Shown: positions 1-5,608, counted from the stretch's first letter. The stretch: 11,958 nucleotides of DNA from an uncultured Gemmatimonadota bacterium (GCA_946479015.1 CAMLEQ010000075.1:1-11958); one strand, 5' to 3'. Numbers and translations: made by a program. Notes: generated by a model not told the origin, from the letters alone.

Positions 1-29
1 CCCGCGCTCACATCCCGGCTCGGGCTCGC

Positions 30-392
30 TCACGACGGTGGGATGGTGAGCGTCACCTGGTCCCCAGGCGTCACCGTGATCTCATCGCTCACCGGCGTGC
101 GGTTCCCGCCCACCGGATCGGCGAGGAAGCGCAGCGGCGTGTTCCCCCGCACGAGGTAGCTCGGAATCGTGAACATGGTGGTCTGGTTCCCCGTCGCCAT
201 GCCGAGCCGGATCCGCTGCCCGCCGGCGATGATGAAGATGTCCATGTCCGCGAACCCCTGGTTCTCCACCTTCAACGTGGTCTTCTCGGACCGCGTCGCC
301 TCCTCCGTCCCCGGCGCGGCGGCGTTGTGCCTGCACGCGACGGCCCCCCCCCCCACCAGTGCCGAAAAGACAATCCGGACCGCGATCCGCAC
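30..392 (-). CDS. putative small lipoprotein, beta-rich, function unknown
   Basis: Encodes 120 residues from a GTG start at 392. An in-frame GTG at 422 exists, but the 392 start has a GGAGG (plus 398-402) 5 nt upstream and gives a compact signal peptide: MRIAVR, then a hydrophobic stretch to Cys20 (GGGAVAC). The lipobox is imperfect, with Ala at -3, so lipidation is inferred. The mature part (about 36-120) alternates polar and hydrophobic residues (TTLKVENQGFADMDIFII, ITVTPGDQVTLTIPP), as in an all-beta domain. It has no catalytic motif. I associate this layout with short Gemmatimonadota secreted proteins but cannot name the family. The next upstream gene on the same strand ends 99 nt away, with a hairpin between them, so it is probably a separate transcript. 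Confidence 0.7.
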   Translation of the reverse strand: MRIAVRIVFSALVGGGAVACRHNAAAPGTEEATRSEKTTLKVENQGFADMDIFIIAGGQRIRLGMATGNQTTMFTIPSYLVRGNTPLRFLADPVGGNRTPVSDEITVTPGDQVTLTIPPS

Positions 393-446
393 CGCCCCCT
401 CCGTGTGTGTGTTGCGCCCCACGTCATCGGAAATCGCCCGAGCCCC

Positions 447-468
447 GCGGCGCCGCCATCGGCGCCGC
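447..468 (-). terminator. GC-rich hairpin after the 492-800 gene
   Basis: A perfect 9-bp stem (447-455 with 460-468, GCGGCGCCG/CGGCGCCGC) with a 4-nt loop begins 24 nt downstream of the stop of the minus-strand gene ending at 492. There is no long U tract after it on the minus strand, so it is at best an atypical intrinsic terminator. It also precedes the lipoprotein gene. Confidence 0.4.
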
Positions 469-491
469 TCGTCGATGCCTGTTGATACCCC

Positions 492-800
492 TCACCAGCT
501 CGCCGGATTCGGCGCCCCTTCCTCCCCCTCACGCAGGGGCGCGGCGAGCCCGCCGCCGTGCGTGCCGTCGGGACGATCGAACTCGCGAGACTCCCCGCGC
601 CGGTCCCGTGTCTGCTCCCGCTCGGTGGACGCGTACTCCGTGCCCGCGAAGCTGCGGCCGTGCATCACGTCCTCCCCGTCGCGTGCGCCGCTGCGCCGCG
701 GCTGAGTCGTGCGCCGCTTCGCCGAACTGCCTTTCGCCGAGCTTCCTTTCGCCGAGCTGCGTTTCGTGCGGCTTCGTTCCTGCTTTCGTCCCTTGGCCAT
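492..800 (-). CDS. small basic protein with SSAKG repeats, unknown function
   Basis: Encodes 102 residues, with an ATG at 800 preceded by GGAGGAG 2-5 nt upstream. The reading frame stays open well upstream of this ATG, but the codon pattern and ribosome site favour this start. Residues 1-45 are Lys/Arg/Ser rich, with three tandem five-residue units (SSAKG, SSAKG, SSAKR at 15-29) encoded by a 15-bp DNA repeat (714-758). Residues 46-102 are acidic/basic mixed and polar, ending in GAPNPASW. It is predicted to be largely disordered and soluble, with no signal peptide or membrane segment. The Lys/Ala repeats recall nucleic-acid-binding tails of histone-like proteins, but that is only a compositional resemblance. 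I do not recognise the family. Confidence 0.65.
   Translation of the reverse strand: MAKGRKQERSRTKRSSAKGSSAKGSSAKRRTTQPRRSGARDGEDVMHGRSFAGTEYASTEREQTRDRRGESREFDRPDGTHGGGLAAPLREGEEGAPNPASW
714..758 (-). repeat. three tandem 15-bp coding repeats (SSAKG)
   Basis: Three in-frame 15-bp units, each reading AGCTCGGCGAAAGG-like on the minus strand. The first two differ at one base and the third is more diverged. Each unit encodes SSAKG or SSAKR. Such units can expand or contract in frame. Confidence 0.75.
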
Positions 801-1037
801 GGCTCCTCCATGCGTTCGGACCGTGCGCCCCCGACCGTGATCCTCACGCCGGGGTGCCGTGCCCAAGGGGGCAACATGCGCACCGTGCGGCGGCATCGAC
901 GCCGAGATCGGCGCTCCACCTGTCGCCGTGCCGCGCGCCTCACCGAAACCCCTCGGCGACACCGCGCGTAGGGCTCGTGTACCTGCTTCGCTTGCGGCGC
1001 GGAGGCTCGCGGCTGGCAAGCACAGGAGGCGCTCCTC
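801..1037. promoter_or_regulatory. intergenic region between divergent genes
   Basis: 237 bp separating the minus-strand gene starting at 800 from the plus-strand gene starting at 1038. It must hold both promoters, but I see no convincing -35/-10 pair. A 5-bp inverted repeat (TGCCC 860-864, GGGCA 869-873) is the only small structure. No RNA gene was recognised. Confidence 0.4.
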
Positions 1038-1469
1038 ATGGATCGGCGCTCCAGGATCTGGCTGGTGCTGGCCGTGCTCTTCACTCTGATCAATGCGGCA
1101 GGCGCGGTGTTCGCCGCTGCGCGGAGGGAAGTGCTCCACACCAGCGTGCACGTCGCGCTGACGGCCCTCGGCGTCTGGCTCGTGTGGCTGCTCGCTCCGG
1201 GGCACGGCGTACGCCGCCTCTGGCGCAGGAAGCCCGTCATGCCCGGTGAGCTCTCCGACCGCCTGACGAACCTCGAGCAGGCGGTCGACGCCGTCGCGAT
1301 CGAGATCGAGCGGATCGGCGAGGGGCAGAGATTCATCGCGCGCTCGTTCACCGAGCACGCCCCGCCACGAGCAGCGGGTGGCGATGCCGGAGCGCCCGTC
1401 GCCCGAGAGGCACGGGACGGCGGGCTGCCCCCCCGCGCCGACTCGCCCGACGCCCGCGGAGGCCGCTAG
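1038..1469 (+). CDS. small two-helix membrane protein with coiled-coil segment
   Basis: Encodes 143 residues, with an ATG preceded by a consensus AGGAGG (1024-1029) at 8-nt spacing. Two hydrophobic segments (about 7-28 and 35-53) are joined by a short charged turn and give a membrane hairpin. A heptad-like stretch follows (about 71-100: LSDRLTNLEQAVDAVAIEIERIGEGQRFI), suggesting a coiled coil, then a Pro/Ala/Gly/Arg-rich, probably disordered tail to the end. The arrangement resembles short uncharacterised Gemmatimonadota membrane proteins with a V-A-IE-ERIGEGQRF motif, as I recall them. It has no enzymatic motif. It converges with the molybdoprotein gene, 31 nt between stops. The Shine-Dalgarno lies in a small inverted repeat (AGGAG 1024-1028, CTCCT 1032-1036), which might dampen translation. 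Confidence 0.8.
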   Translation: MDRRSRIWLVLAVLFTLINAAGAVFAAARREVLHTSVHVALTALGVWLVWLLAPGHGVRRLWRRKPVMPGELSDRLTNLEQAVDAVAIEIERIGEGQRFIARSFTEHAPPRAAGGDAGAPVAREARDGGLPPRADSPDARGGR

Positions 1470-1500
1470 GCGCGAGGGCCGGCCGTCGCGGGCGCGCGTG

Positions 1501-2211
1501 TCACGTCCCGCCGTACCACTCGTAGCCCTGGTCGGACCAGTAGCCGCCGTTGCGCTCCGGGAGGAAGGCGATTCGCGTGAGGTACTTCGTGCACTTGTAG
1601 CCGAGCTTCACCGGGGAGTGCAGCCGCGCGGGCGCGCCGTGGCCGGCACCGAGCCAGTGGCCGTCCATGCCGTAGGCGACGAGCGTCTGGGGGTGCATCG
1701 CGCTGTCCATGTCCCAGCTCTCGTGATAGCCGTCGTCGAACGACTGGAAGTCGACGTACCCGGCGCCGGGCTGCACGCCGGCGGCGCGCGCCAGCTCGCT
1801 CACCCGCACCCCCGTCCACTCCGCCACCGCCGTCCACCCCTCCACGCAGTAGTGGTTCACGCGCTGGGTGATCGAGCGCATCCCCGCGAGCTCGGCGAGG
1901 GTGAGGCGCAACGGCTGCCTGACGAGTCCCGTGACCTCGAGCGTCCACCGTCCGCGCGCGCGCTCGTCCCACACCGGCACGGAGCGGGAGACGAAGTAGC
2001 GGGGGAAGGCGGCCCCCGCATCGCGCGCGCCGCCCGCCGCACGGTCCATCGCGGTGTGGCGGAACAGTAGTCCGCGCTCCACCTTCTCGTTCGCGTGCTC
2101 GGCGGCGCGCAGCAGCCCCTGCGCCGCCTGCGGCCCATCGGAGTCGCACGCCGCCAGATAGGCGGCCGACACCGACAGGCCACTCAGCGTGAGAAATCGG
2201 CGACGGTTCAT
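1501..2211 (-). CDS. sulfite-oxidase-fold molybdopterin oxidoreductase, Tat/lipoprotein exported
   Basis: Encodes 236 residues. The N-terminus MNRRRFLTLSG fits a twin-arginine signal (R3-R4-x-F-L) and is followed by a hydrophobic stretch and a lipobox LAAC (19-22), so the enzyme is probably folded in the cytoplasm, exported by Tat and lipid-anchored outside the membrane. The body matches the oxidoreductase molybdopterin-binding fold: WTLEVTGLVRQPLRLTLAEL (89-108), then NHYCVEGW with Cys122 as the expected Mo ligand, a YVDFQSFDDGYHESWDMDSAM segment, and GAPARLHSP (192-200) where the family has its cofactor/substrate Arg. It lacks the C-terminal dimerisation domain of sulfite oxidases, and its size is like MsrP-type proteins. 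It overlaps the upstream cytochrome gene by 4 nt (ATGA), so the two are co-translated. The substrate (sulfoxide, sulfite or other) cannot be read from the sequence. Confidence 0.9.
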   Translation of the reverse strand: MNRRRFLTLSGLSVSAAYLAACDSDGPQAAQGLLRAAEHANEKVERGLLFRHTAMDRAAGGARDAGAAFPRYFVSRSVPVWDERARGRWTLEVTGLVRQPLRLTLAELAGMRSITQRVNHYCVEGWTAVAEWTGVRVSELARAAGVQPGAGYVDFQSFDDGYHESWDMDSAMHPQTLVAYGMDGHWLGAGHGAPARLHSPVKLGYKCTKYLTRIAFLPERNGGYWSDQGYEWYGGT

Positions 2212-2933
2212 GTGGGGTGGACCTCGGTGGCCGCGGCATCGTGCCGCGGCGGGCGCAGGTGGTAGAACGGGCGCGCGTTGCGCGCCTCGGGGGAGGTGGA
2301 CTCGTCATAGCCGCCCGTGATGATCGACCGGAGCGAGTACGGGTCCACCGCGAACACCATGAACACGTGCCCCACCGCGAGCGCGACGAGGGCGAGCATC
2401 ACCAGGAAGTGCCAGTAGCGCGCCCATACGAAGCCGCCGAGCAGGTGCGTGAGCGGCGCGAGCTGCACCGGCTTCCAGATCGCCAGCCCGGTGAGCACGG
2501 CGAGCGCGCTCAGCACGGGCAGGGAGAAATACGCGAGCTTCTGGAGGGCGTTGTGCTTCCCCTGGTGCGGGTGGTCCCGGCGCACGGCGAGGTAGAACTT
2601 GACCATCTCCCACGCGTCACGCGCGTCGCCACGACGCGGGACGAGGTCGCGCCACTCGCCGTGCAGGAAAACGAAGCCGAGATAGACCAGCCCGTTCACG
2701 ACGAGCAGCCACATCGCCGCGAAGTGCCAGTGGCGGGCGCCGGCGAGCCAGCCGCCGAACGTGAGCCACGCGGGAGCGGGGTGGTGCGCGAGCGGCCAGC
2801 AGCAGAAGCTCTCGCCGCGGCGCGCGAACGCGGGATACGCGTTGAAGATCCGCAGCCCGCTCCCCACCATGATGGCGAACGCGACGACGTTCACCCAGTG
2901 GGTGAGCCGGACCACCCAATGGTTTCGCTTCAT
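2208..2933 (-). CDS. cytochrome b561-like membrane subunit
   Basis: Encodes 241 residues with about four transmembrane helices (roughly 13-30, 70-90, 133-152, 174-196). Candidate haem b ligands are in or next to helices: His12 (RLTHW), His68/His70 (RHWHF), His175 (RYWHF) and His189 (VGHVF). This resembles the Ni/Fe-hydrogenase or thiosulfate-reductase b-type cytochrome families, which exchange electrons between the quinone pool and a periplasmic partner. That partner here is the molybdoprotein encoded immediately downstream with an ATGA overlap. This is not the six-helix MsrQ type, so the pair is not a classical MsrPQ. The start ATG (2931-2933) has no clear Shine-Dalgarno. The long loop 91-132 is charged and probably cytoplasmic. 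Confidence 0.9.
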   Translation of the reverse strand: MKRNHWVVRLTHWVNVVAFAIMVGSGLRIFNAYPAFARRGESFCCWPLAHHPAPAWLTFGGWLAGARHWHFAAMWLLVVNGLVYLGFVFLHGEWRDLVPRRGDARDAWEMVKFYLAVRRDHPHQGKHNALQKLAYFSLPVLSALAVLTGLAIWKPVQLAPLTHLLGGFVWARYWHFLVMLALVALAVGHVFMVFAVDPYSLRSIITGGYDESTSPEARNARPFYHLRPPRHDAAATEVHPT

Positions 2934-2960
2934 GCGGCGGCCCTGGGTGAGAGTGATCGG

Positions 2961-2980
2961 CGCCCCCGGAGATGGGGGCG
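2961..2980. other. 7-bp hairpin upstream of the cytochrome gene
   Basis: CGCCCCC (2961-2967) and GGGGGCG (2974-2980) form a perfect 7-bp stem with a 6-nt loop, 27 nt upstream of the cytochrome start codon. It could be a 5'-leader structure or operator. There is no further support. Confidence 0.35.
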
Positions 2981-3027
2981 TGATTCGATGGAAACTACGC
3001 GGCGGGGGAAATGGTGCCCAGGGGCTC

Positions 3028-3232
3028 TAGGACCTGGTGGCTGGACCACCGAACGACGCGTGTCGCGTGTGGGGAACTGACGGAAAGAGGAGCTAGGTAG
3101 AGCGCGTGTTGGGCCGGATGTAGGTGGACTCTCTCTACATCCCGCCCCACAGGCGCTCTACCCACCCCCTCTCGCCTACGACCGCCCTCTACACGCCACA
3201 CGCGTTGTCTGGTGGTCCAGCCACCAGGTCCT
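3028..3232. repeat. ~205-bp near-palindromic element, copy 1 (MITE-like)
   Basis: A long inverted repeat. The outer 22 bp (3029-3050) are the exact reverse complement of 3211-3232. Complementarity continues imperfectly inward to GGATGTA/TACATCC around a 13-nt loop at 3123-3135 (GGTGGACTCTCTC). The right arm is about 3 nt longer than the left. Each terminus contains its own small inverted repeat (GGTGG-5 nt-CCACC, 3036-3050 and 3211-3225). No credible ORF lies inside. A second copy lies at 8981-9183; over 3055-3104 versus 9008-9057 the two copies match at 47 of 50 positions. It sits 14 nt past the stop of the DJ-1-like gene and 95 nt upstream of the cytochrome gene. Best read as a non-autonomous mobile or REP-like repeat that may also act as a transcript-end hairpin. 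Confidence 0.88.
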
Positions 3233-3246
3233 GTCTCCTCCGAGGT

Positions 3247-3882
3247 TCACCGGTCCTTGCCGATCCTCGTCGGCCCCCACGCCGGCGCATCGCTCGCGGG
3301 GAAGGACTCCTGGGACGCTTCATCCACGATGGCGTTGGTCGCGACGGTGGCGAGGACGTCGAGCAGCTTCGCGCAGAAGTCGCGGATGTCATCCGCCGAG
3401 CGCGCGGTCAGCAGGTGCTGGTCCACGGCGGTGCTTCGCTCGGACAGGGTGCCGCCCGCGGCGCGGAGCTCGTCGCGCAGCTCCGACGGGGCAGCGAGGG
3501 TGCGTCCGCGAACCACGCCCGCCGCCACGAGCAGACTCACCCCCTCCGCGATCGCTGCGACCGGCCGATCGAGCTCCATCACCTCGCGCACGAGCCGCAC
3601 GGCATCGGCGTGCGCGCTCAACGTGCGGATCGCCTCCGCGCCGCCGGGGATCACCAGCGCCCCGAGCTCCTCCACTCGCGCCTGCGCGAGCTGGAGGTCC
3701 ACGGGGACCGCATCGCCTGGCTCGCCATCCTGGCGCGTTCGCAACGGTCGCGCGTCGGGCGCCAGCACCCGCACCGTGGCGCCGGTGCGCCGCGCCGCAT
3801 CGAGAGGGGCCTCGAGCTCCAATTGCTCCACGCCGTCGGCGGCGAGGATCGCCACCGACATTCCTTCGAGTGGCAACGTCAT
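3247..3882 (-). CDS. DJ-1/PfpI-family protein lacking the catalytic Cys
   Basis: Encodes 211 residues from an ATG at 3880-3882 with AGGAG 7 nt upstream. A GTG at 3897 would overlap the upstream stop but is less likely. The fold signature is clear: MSVAILAADGVEQLELEAPLDAARRTGATVRVLAP (8-42), EELGALVIPGG (71-81), and RPVAAIAEGVSLLVAAGVVRGRTL (106-129). In active PfpI/YhbO proteins the nucleophile elbow reads AICHG; here it is AIAEG, so Cys becomes Ala112 and His becomes Glu113. The acidic residue of the DG-E motif (Glu19) remains. The only Cys is Cys170, far from the elbow. Glyoxalase, deglycase or protease activity of the usual kind is therefore unlikely, and a binding or chaperone-like stress role is possible. 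A C-terminal tail (187-211: DEASQESFPASDAPAW...) lies beyond the domain. It is 11 nt downstream of the small-protein gene, in the same operon. Confidence 0.9.
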   Translation of the reverse strand: MTLPLEGMSVAILAADGVEQLELEAPLDAARRTGATVRVLAPDARPLRTRQDGEPGDAVPVDLQLAQARVEELGALVIPGGAEAIRTLSAHADAVRLVREVMELDRPVAAIAEGVSLLVAAGVVRGRTLAAPSELRDELRAAGGTLSERSTAVDQHLLTARSADDIRDFCAKLLDVLATVATNAIVDEASQESFPASDAPAWGPTRIGKDR

Positions 3883-3893
3883 GTCCGCGCTCC

Positions 3894-4148
3894 TCACGCG
3901 TGTCGGTCGGTTTCGTCGTTCGGCGACGGGCCGTGCTTCCGTTCGTCGTGCTTGCGGCGCAGCTCGGCTGCGGCCGGGTTCTCCCCGTGCTTCGGGATCT
4001 TTGCCTCACGCGGATGTGGCTTCCCGGTCTCGGCGAGCTGCTCCTTGTCCTGCTCGCGGATCTTCTCATCCGCGTCGCGTGTCTTGTAGTCGGTCGCCCC
4101 CGCTTCGCCGGGGTCGATCTCGTATTGATCCGGTCGTTTTCCGCCCAT
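3894..4148 (-). CDS. small hydrophilic protein, probable stress-associated
   Basis: Encodes 84 residues from an ATG at 4146-4148 with GAGG 5 nt upstream. A GTG two codons earlier (4154) is an alternative. The sequence is highly charged, without hydrophobic segments or cysteines: [21 protein letters not shown] at the start, then Lys/Glu/Asp/His-rich, ending DETDRHA. It is expected to be a disordered cytoplasmic protein. Composition resembles desiccation/general-stress hydrophilins, but I do not recognise a named family. It is the first gene of a two-gene minus-strand operon with the DJ-1-like gene and is divergent from the YghA-type dehydrogenase gene, which supports a stress role only by association. 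Confidence 0.75.
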   Translation of the reverse strand: MGGKRPDQYEIDPGEAGATDYKTRDADEKIREQDKEQLAETGKPHPREAKIPKHGENPAAAELRRKHDERKHGPSPNDETDRHA

Positions 4149-4331
4149 GTGCACCTCGGGATCGTGTCCGTTCCCACTCGTGCGTCACGAAGCGTGCCGC
4201 CAAGCGCGGCCGGCGAGGCGATCGTGCCGCAGTCCGCCGAACGTCGTCCGGCCCGATCGTTGCACCCCGCGCCACTCCGACGACCGAGGACATCGAGGCA
4301 CGGGAGCAGCTCGCTCCCGCATGGAGGACGC
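4149..4331. promoter_or_regulatory. divergent intergenic region of the stress locus
   Basis: 183 bp between the starts of the small hydrophilic protein gene (minus) and the dehydrogenase gene (plus). It must contain both promoters, but no clear sigma70-like pair is visible. A hairpin lies near the plus-strand start (see the separate entry). Confidence 0.45.
4301..4319 (+). promoter_or_regulatory. 5'-leader hairpin next to the dehydrogenase ribosome site
   Basis: CGGGAGC (4301-4307) and GCTCCCG (4313-4319) form a perfect 7-bp stem with a 5-nt loop. It ends 3 nt before the GGAGG (4323-4327) that serves the ATG at 4332. Being this close, it could modulate ribosome access or stabilise the mRNA 5' end. 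No ligand or protein binding is implied by the sequence. Confidence 0.4.
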
Positions 4332-5420
4332 ATGGCGGAGAAGAAGAAGTTGCGCGCCTCCCCGGCGGTGAAGGAGACGTCGCGGGGAGGAGGTCGAGGG
4401 ACGGCACAGGGACGCGAGGGAGACACGCGCGCCGAGACCCGCGCCGTCCCGAAGAAGGCGCAGCGACACGCGGACGAGAAGCACGAGCAGCAGCAGCAGC
4501 AGCAGAAGCAGCAGAAGCAGCCCCAGGGACAGTCGGGCACGAAGGCGCAGCAGCCCGCGGCGATGAAGGAGCCGGCGCCACCGTATCCGCAGCAGCACCA
4601 GGCGCACCCCGGGATCGAAGCGGAGATCGAGCCGCGCCCGCGCTACGAGGCGCCCGCCTACAGGGCGGCCGGGAAGCTCGAGGGGAAGACCGCGCTCATC
4701 ACCGGCGCGGATTCCGGCATCGGTCGCGCCGTCGCCGTGCTCTACGCGCGCGAGGGGGCGGACGTCGGGATCGTGTATCTCCCGCAGGAGGAGGAGGACG
4801 CGCGCGAGACGCAGCGCGCCGTGGAGCAGGAGGGGCGACGGGCACTCCTCATCCCGGGTGACGTCACCGACCCGGAGTTCTGCGAGAACTCGGTGGAGCG
4901 CGTGCTCCAGGAGTTCGGCAAGCTGGACATCCTCGTGAACAACGCCGGGTTCCAGCAGCACCAGGAAAGCATCGAGGACATCTCGTACGACCAGTGGGAT
5001 CTCACCTTCCGCACGAACATCTTCGGCTACTTCTACATGGCGAAGGCGGCCGTGCCGCACCTGAAGCGCGGAAGCGCGATCGTGAACACCGGCTCGGTCA
5101 CCGGCATCGAGGGCTCCAAGGGGCTCCTCGACTACTCGGCGACCAAGGGCGCCATCCACGCGTTCACGAAGTCGCTCGCGCAGATGTTGGTCGACAAGGG
5201 GATCCGCGTGAACTGCGTGGCGCCCGGCCCGGTGTGGACCCCGCTGAACGTGGTGGACAAGCCGCCGGAGAAGGCGTCGAAGCACGGTGCCACGACCCCG
5301 ATGCACCGCCCCGCGCAGCCGGAGGAGATCGCCCCCGCCTACGTGTTCTTCGCCTCGGAGCCGGACTCCAGCTACGTGACGGGGGACGTGCTTCCGCTGC
5401 TCGGCGGGGAGACGGTCTAG
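4332..5420 (+). CDS. short-chain dehydrogenase, YghA/GSP39 type, with Q/K-rich extension
   Basis: Encodes 362 residues from an ATG at 4332 with GGAGG 4 nt upstream; the open frame further upstream is not used. Residues 1-75 are Lys/Arg/Gln rich and low-complexity (QQQQQQKQQKQPQGQ at 53-67), followed by a Pro/Gln linker (80-92) and the YxAPxYRAAGKLEGK lead-in typical of YghA/YdaD-like enzymes. The Rossmann domain has TGADSGIG (124-131), NNAG (203-206), Asn229, Ser255, Tyr268 and Lys272 (the complete catalytic tetrad), PGPVWTPL (298-305), and a C-terminal GGETV. It is a predicted cytosolic NAD(P)-dependent aldehyde/alcohol oxidoreductase; the exact substrate is unknown. Relatives are usually under about 300 residues, so the N-terminal extension is the odd part. 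Divergent from the DJ-1-like operon. Confidence 0.92.
   Translation: MAEKKKLRASPAVKETSRGGGRGTAQGREGDTRAETRAVPKKAQRHADEKHEQQQQQQKQQKQPQGQSGTKAQQPAAMKEPAPPYPQQHQAHPGIEAEIEPRPRYEAPAYRAAGKLEGKTALITGADSGIGRAVAVLYAREGADVGIVYLPQEEEDARETQRAVEQEGRRALLIPGDVTDPEFCENSVERVLQEFGKLDILVNNAGFQQHQESIEDISYDQWDLTFRTNIFGYFYMAKAAVPHLKRGSAIVNTGSVTGIEGSKGLLDYSATKGAIHAFTKSLAQMLVDKGIRVNCVAPGPVWTPLNVVDKPPEKASKHGATTPMHRPAQPEEIAPAYVFFASEPDSSYVTGDVLPLLGGETV
4488..4520 (+). repeat. CAG/AAG triplet repeat in the dehydrogenase gene
   Basis: Six CAG codons, then AAG, two CAG, AAG and one CAG, in frame, encoding QQQQQQKQQKQ. A coding microsatellite of 11 triplets that could vary in length without breaking the frame. Confidence 0.85.
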
Positions 5421-5425
5421 GGGCT

Positions 5426-5452
5426 GGGGGTCAGGGGCCGGGGGTCAGGGGG
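5426..5452 (+). other. G-quadruplex-type motif downstream of the dehydrogenase
   Basis: Four G runs of 5, 4, 5 and 5 separated by TCA, CC and TCA (5426-5430, 5434-5437, 5440-5444, 5448-5452). This fits the G3+N1-7 quadruplex pattern. It starts 6 nt after the stop codon on the coding strand, so it would be present in the mRNA 3' end. Confidence 0.6.
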
Positions 5453-5508
5453 ATTCTGGGAGTGGCGGGGTGCGGGGGGCGTAACGGCGAAACACGTGAC
5501 GCGGAAGT

Positions 5509-5545
5509 GCGACGGGGCGCCGGCATGCTGCCGGCGCCCCGTCGC
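5509..5545 (+). terminator. perfect 17-bp stem hairpin
   Basis: 5509-5525 (GCGACGGGGCGCCGGCA) is the exact reverse complement of 5529-5545, with a 3-nt loop (TGC). It lies about 90 nt after the dehydrogenase stop and 75 nt before the antiporter start. The stem is almost all G-C. No U tract follows, so it is an unorthodox terminator, or a structural/protein-binding site. Confidence 0.6.
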
Positions 5546-5553
5546 GTTCCTCT

Positions 5554-5574
5554 CCCGAGTCCCGATTCCCGAGT
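5554..5574. repeat. heptamer repeat CCCGAGT/CCCGATT/CCCGAGT
   Basis: Three tandem 7-bp units (5554-5560, 5561-5567, 5568-5574). The flanks 5420-5462 and 5551-5594 are loosely complementary (GGGGCTGGGGG at 5420-5430 with CCCCCAGCCCC at 5584-5594), making the intergenic region a nested imperfect inverted repeat around the hairpin. Confidence 0.6.
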
Positions 5575-5608
5575 CCCCCCCGGCCCCCAGCCCCCGCCCC
5601 CCAACCCC
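5575..5608 (-). other. G-quadruplex-type motif (minus strand) at the antiporter promoter
   Basis: C runs of 7, 5, 5, 6 and 4 (5575-5581, 5584-5588, 5591-5595, 5597-5602, 5605-5608) with 1-2-nt spacers, so the minus strand carries a dense quadruplex pattern. It directly abuts the TATATT box of the antiporter gene, where a -35 element would be expected and none is visible. Confidence 0.6.

Noticed and set aside
801..1358. Upstream extension of the minus-strand frame of the 492-800 gene
   Set aside because: It is antisense to the well-supported 1038-1469 gene and its translation is compositional noise; the ATG at 800 has a ribosome site.
2995..3201. Small ORF across palindromic copy 1 on the minus strand
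   Set aside because: No ribosome site, no counterpart in copy 2, and the sequence is explained by the inverted repeat.
4239..4261. GAAC-15 nt-CGTT resembling an EcfG-type general-stress promoter
   Set aside because: The first G of GGAAC is missing, the spacer is shorter than the usual 16-17, and such motifs are common in GC-rich DNA.
3870..4331. Longer N-terminus for the dehydrogenase
   Set aside because: The open frame crosses two divergent minus-strand genes and lacks a ribosome site; the ATG at 4332 has GGAGG.
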